Shown here: in pieces, positions 52,300 to 54,788 of the stretch
Layout: each line of letters begins with the position of its first letter
Numbering within the stretch: the first letter of the stretch is position 1
DNA from: Gammaproteobacteria bacterium
Lineage (GTDB): Bacteria > Pseudomonadota > Gammaproteobacteria > Arenicellales > CAJQKF01
Direction: 5' to 3'
NCBI GenBank assembly: GCA_030429665.1
Contig: JAUIEZ010000014.1
Span: 1-54,788 of the forward strand
Length of the DNA: 54,788 nt
Made by a program: the position numbers and the translations under genes
Notes under the pieces: model-generated
Seen by the model: only the letters and a program-made list of their open reading frames with translations
The model's database searches: none
Told to the model about the DNA's origin: nothing

Positions 52300-52604
52300 T
52301 TAGCCGACCGGGCAGTGGATTGCACCGGGCATCCCCAAGGCGTTCGGATCGGTCGCGCTTCGGGGCCGGTTGTGGGGTCGCTCGCTCGTGCAACATGGTT
52401 TGGTCCCGGCATGACGTGTGGCTATTGTCGACTGCCGTCGCTCGCGCAATCAATCCCCGCCCGCGTGCCCGGTCACGGATTTCGATGCGCCCGGCGAGCT
52501 TTGGCACGACCTCGATCATCGTTGTTCGGCAGGGATCCCGACAACGTTCGCAACCACCGAGGCGTCGCGCCACGGACACGTTTCGCGGGGCGTTGCAACG
52601 CCCG

Positions 52605-52640
52605 GAAAAAAATCGGGCGCCGGTTCGACCCGGCGCCCGA
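52605..52640 (-). terminator. Strong rho-independent terminator (minus strand)
   Basis: An 11-bp perfect stem, TCGGGCGCCGG (52613-52623) with CCGGCGCCCGA (52630-52640), and a 6-nt loop is followed on the minus strand by seven T. No intact minus-strand gene ends just upstream, so it is probably left over from the decayed gene at 52723-53001. Confidence 0.75.
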
Positions 52641-52722
52641 AGTCTCGGCCGATTCCCCCTCGTTCCCCCCAGTTCTCAGTTCTGACCGACGCGAGCGATT
52701 CGGCGATTGTCGCCGGGTCGTT

Positions 52723-53001
52723 CCACGCCGACAGGAAGCTGCTCGATGCCAGAACGCGCAATCGATCGCCAGGTTGATTATGACCGGCGCGATGGTCTCG
52801 ATCCGCTTCGACGTACATTACAAGCACTCGCAACGGAACGAACGCCGATGCCATTTCGATGACCAGCGGCAGGGCGATTCCGATCGCGACGGCATTCCTC
52901 GTGACCTTGGTCTGCCACGTCGCCGTTGGCAGGAGCAAGCATATCACGATGCCTTGATGCCGGAACCGACGGCGGTAGAGGAGGATGGTATCGATCCAAG
53001 G
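52723..53001 (-). pseudogene. Possible degenerate diacylglycerol kinase (DgkA-like) remnant
   Basis: The minus strand reads PWIDTILLYRRRFRHQGIVI, then LLLPTATWQTKVTRNAVAIG, IALPLVIEMASAF, EADRDHRAGHNQPG and DRLRVLASSSFLSAW. This follows the order of DgkA: AWxxEAAFRQEG, a hydrophobic helix with W, a second helix ending in VEI-LNSAIE, VVDR, H-LSG and GRAKDMGSAAV. The catalytic positions are damaged: the Asn and second Glu of E-xx-N-S-A-I-E are lost, about nine residues are inserted, and the Lys-Asp pair is RV. A terminator follows on the same strand. Similarity is by eye and moderate; chance is possible. Confidence 0.4.
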
Positions 53002-53288
53002 CTCGTCGGCTCCGAAATCGAATGAGCCGATTGGTAGTCCGCCTGGCGTCGAGTCATGCGAGGCCCGTGACGGGCGAGCATCGACGAATGCCGATCGTTC
53101 GTAAGGCATTGATGATTGCGGGCGGCCTGGTTTCGTCCGGGGGCTCGATCATGTCGACGGCGGAGCGTGATCGTCATTGACGCCGCGTTAACCCGGACGA
53201 GCGCTGCAAGAGCATTCGCGGCGGAAATCGTGTCTACATTATGATAGGGTTGCACACGACGCGATAAGAACAACAAGAATTTCAGGAG

Positions 53289-54788
53289 ATGAGGAGACGA
53301 TCGTCTCGGCCGCGAACGATGTCCACGGGATTGGCGTTCGCGCTGTGGAGCATGTTGACGACAACGCCAGTCGCGCACGCCGCCTGGCAGCCGTCGCTAG
53401 TGCCCGCGGAAAAAGGCGCTCGCACCCCGGTCGATCCTCTGCGAATCGCTCTCCCGGCCGACATCCCGCAAGCGGCCCTGGACTATCTCGCCCTCGATGT
53501 CGACCGTATCGACGTAACGAATCGGGTATATGTCGAGCACGGCGAAATCATCTACGAGCCGCCCGTGCCCCTGGCGACGGGTACGCATCGGGTGCGGCTG
53601 GTGCAGTACCGCCCCGACGGCGGTTTCGAGGTGCGCGGCGATTGGCGATTCGATGTCAGCGAGTCCGGCACGGACGTTACCCGGGTTCGCCTCGACGGCA
53701 ACGTGTCGCTGAGTGCCCGTTACCGGGTCGCCGACGACGGATCGCCGCAGCCGGAACCGATTGACCTGGGCAGCGGCTCGGCCGACGTGTCCGGGACGGT
53801 GGACGGCAACGGCTGGTCGCTCGAAACCGCCGCCTCGCTCATATATGACAGCAGGGGCGTTCCGGTGAACGCCGAAGATATCGACGAGTCGGGCCAACCG
53901 GGACCGCAAACGCGCGAGGTGGAACTCGGCGAGTATTTCGTAAAGGCGAACGCGACCTCTCTCTCCGGCACGCTGGGACATCACCGGCTCCCGGAAGAAA
54001 GCCTGGTCATGCGGGATTTCTACCGCCGCGGCGCGTCAGTGCGTTTCGCGAACAGTGAACGGTTCAGCGCCGGCGGGTTCGCATTCCGGACCGAGCCGGT
54101 AACGGGCTTCGATCATTTCACCGGGGCGGACGAACACGACGATCGCGTGGTCGGCGCCATCGCGTCCGGCACGGTGGCATCCACGTCAGGCGGCGATATC
54201 GACCTGACCGCGACGATATTGACCGGCGAGGGCAGCGATCGCGCCGGTGTGGGGGTCGCGACGGATCGCGCGGCCGCGGACGGCGATGCCGCCAGCATCG
54301 CGTTGACCGGCGGATTTCTCGATGAACGCGTCGTCGTTCAGGGCGAGATTGCGCGCAGTCGATTCGACTTCGATAGCCTCGATGAAGACGACAGCAAGGC
54401 CCAGGACGATGCCTACCAGTTCTCGGTGTCCTTCGATCCCTGGCGATCCAAGCTGATCGGCGACCAGCCAGCCTATTGGCGGACGCGCATTCAGTACGAA
54501 AAAATCGGCACGCTGTTTCGGAGCCTGGCCAACCCCGGACAACTCAGCGACGTTCAGGCCATGCGCTTGACCACCCGGCTCGGCGCGCTCGGCTGGAGCG
54601 TGGACGGTCGATTGAGTCGCGAGGAGGACAACGTCGACAATACCCCCGGAATCGCCCGCTACCGTTCCGATCTCGCCAGCCTGTTTGCCAGCTTCACTCC
54701 ACCAAGGGAGATTTCCGCCGATACGCGGCCGCGATGGTTCGGACAACCGACCTTCCTGTTCGGTGTCGACTACACGCGGCAGACGGAC
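53289..54788 (+). CDS. Large exported protein, probably outer-membrane barrel with N-terminal beta-sandwich (partial)
   Basis: An open frame of 500 codons runs to the right edge without a stop. The N terminus has Arg residues, a hydrophobic segment (LAFALWSMLTTTPVAHA) and a likely signal-peptidase site before AWQPSL. Residues about 55-125 look like a beta-sandwich domain (IDVTNRVYVEHGEIIYEPPV, TGTHRVRLVQYRPDGGFEV). After that come alternating short strands with aromatic ends (RTRIQYEKIGTLF, GWSVDGRLSREEDN, TFLFGVDYTRQTD), as in beta barrels or beta-solenoids. I do not recognise the family. The ATG at 53289 lies immediately after AGGAG, too close for a normal ribosome-binding site, so the start may be the ATG at 53319. 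Confidence 0.65.
   Translation, partial: MRRRSSRPRTMSTGLAFALWSMLTTTPVAHAAWQPSLVPAEKGARTPVDPLRIALPADIPQAALDYLALDVDRIDVTNRVYVEHGEIIYEPPVPLATGTHRVRLVQYRPDGGFEVRGDWRFDVSESGTDVTRVRLDGNVSLSARYRVADDGSPQPEPIDLGSGSADVSGTVDGNGWSLETAASLIYDSRGVPVNAEDIDESGQPGPQTREVELGEYFVKANATSLSGTLGHHRLPEESLVMRDFYRRGASVRFANSERFSAGGFAFRTEPVTGFDHFTGADEHDDRVVGAIASGTVASTSGGDIDLTATILTGEGSDRAGVGVATDRAAADGDAASIALTGGFLDERVVVQGEIARSRFDFDSLDEDDSKAQDDAYQFSVSFDPWRSKLIGDQPAYWRTRIQYEKIGTLFRSLANPGQLSDVQAMRLTTRLGALGWSVDGRLSREEDNVDNTPGIARYRSDLASLFASFTPPREISADTRPRWFGQPTFLFGVDYTRQTD

Larger units (their letters stand above)
52304..53288. other. About 1 kb without an intact gene
   Basis: All six frames contain open stretches here, but none shows a signal peptide, complete domain or consistent codon pattern of its neighbours. 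The two things I can support are a strong minus-strand terminator and a possible DgkA remnant, annotated separately. A TATGAT hexamer at 53240-53245, without a good -35, may be the -10 of the gene starting at 53289. The stretch adjoins the insertion sequence and looks like decayed DNA. Confidence 0.5.

Noticed and set aside
52315-53025. A 236-codon plus-strand open frame after the insertion sequence
   Set aside because: Composition is Arg-rich and low in hydrophobic residues, no domain or ribosome-binding site, and it crosses a strong terminator.

Overview
The window is GC-rich, densely coded DNA from a Gammaproteobacterium. The evidence is the set of gene blocks: hemC-hemD-hemX-hemY, lptD-surA with a divergent murU, glnK-amtB, DNA polymerase II, uppP with cca, trmB, sufE, a PTR1-type pteridine reductase and a CIO-type cytochrome bd subunit. 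No rRNA, tRNA, CRISPR array or phage module was seen. The chromosome is mostly housekeeping, with one complete insertion sequence near the right end and decayed DNA beside it.

Layout. 1-4.6 kb: partial cydA/cioA behind a possible FNR/ANR box, a quinone-reductase-like flavoprotein, a VOC protein, a Spy/CpxP-like periplasmic protein, a hemerythrin preceded by a 26-codon leader ORF, a GlxA/AraC regulator and a small Sel1 protein. 4.6-12.8 kb: pteridine reductase, MidA-type methyltransferase, uppP, cca, a secreted aminopeptidase translationally coupled to an unrecognised exported protein, a glyoxalase remnant, an MFS permease and a DUF3291 protein. 13-18.3 kb: a glycosidase-like TIM barrel coupled to trmB, an aldehyde dehydrogenase, sufE, a flavodoxin-like protein and a Lon N-terminal-domain protein. 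18.4-22.3 kb: MoxR, DUF58 and TgpA-type transglutaminase operon. 22.4-28.2 kb: a RpiR-type regulator facing a four-gene operon (glutamine-synthetase-like ligase, aldehyde dehydrogenase, Fe-alcohol dehydrogenase, class I glutamine amidotransferase). A perfect 9-bp inverted repeat brackets the -35 element of the divergent promoter.

28.3-34.1 kb: an exported LEA-like repeat protein, hemCDXY and a plant-ferredoxin/FNR-type reductase. 34.1-43.4 kb: mutM, a class III CoA-transferase, a tandem UspA behind a well-formed FNR/ANR promoter, a class V aminotransferase, polB, a Yip1-family membrane protein, paaG and murU. 43.6-47.6 kb: lptD with an acidic insert, and surA. 47.7-49.7 kb: amtB and glnK with a sigma-54 promoter and two upstream NtrC-type palindromes. 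49.7-54.8 kb: a histone-deacetylase-family protein, a complete IS1380-family element with 4-bp target duplication lying just upstream of it, about 1 kb of decayed DNA with a possible DgkA remnant and a strong terminator, and the start of a large exported outer-membrane-type protein.

How the genes work together. The most interesting block is the regulator-plus-operon at 22.4-28.2 kb. Its gene content fits a pathway in which an amine is gamma-glutamylated, oxidised as alcohol then aldehyde, and released by amide hydrolysis. The alcohol dehydrogenase points to an amino alcohol such as ethanolamine rather than a diamine; this is inference. Two regulatory themes recur. One is oxygen: FNR/ANR-like boxes at cydA, uspA and between the LEA-like gene and hemC. 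The other is nitrogen: sigma-54/NtrC elements at glnK-amtB. Translational coupling through 4-bp GTGA or ATGA overlaps occurs throughout the window.
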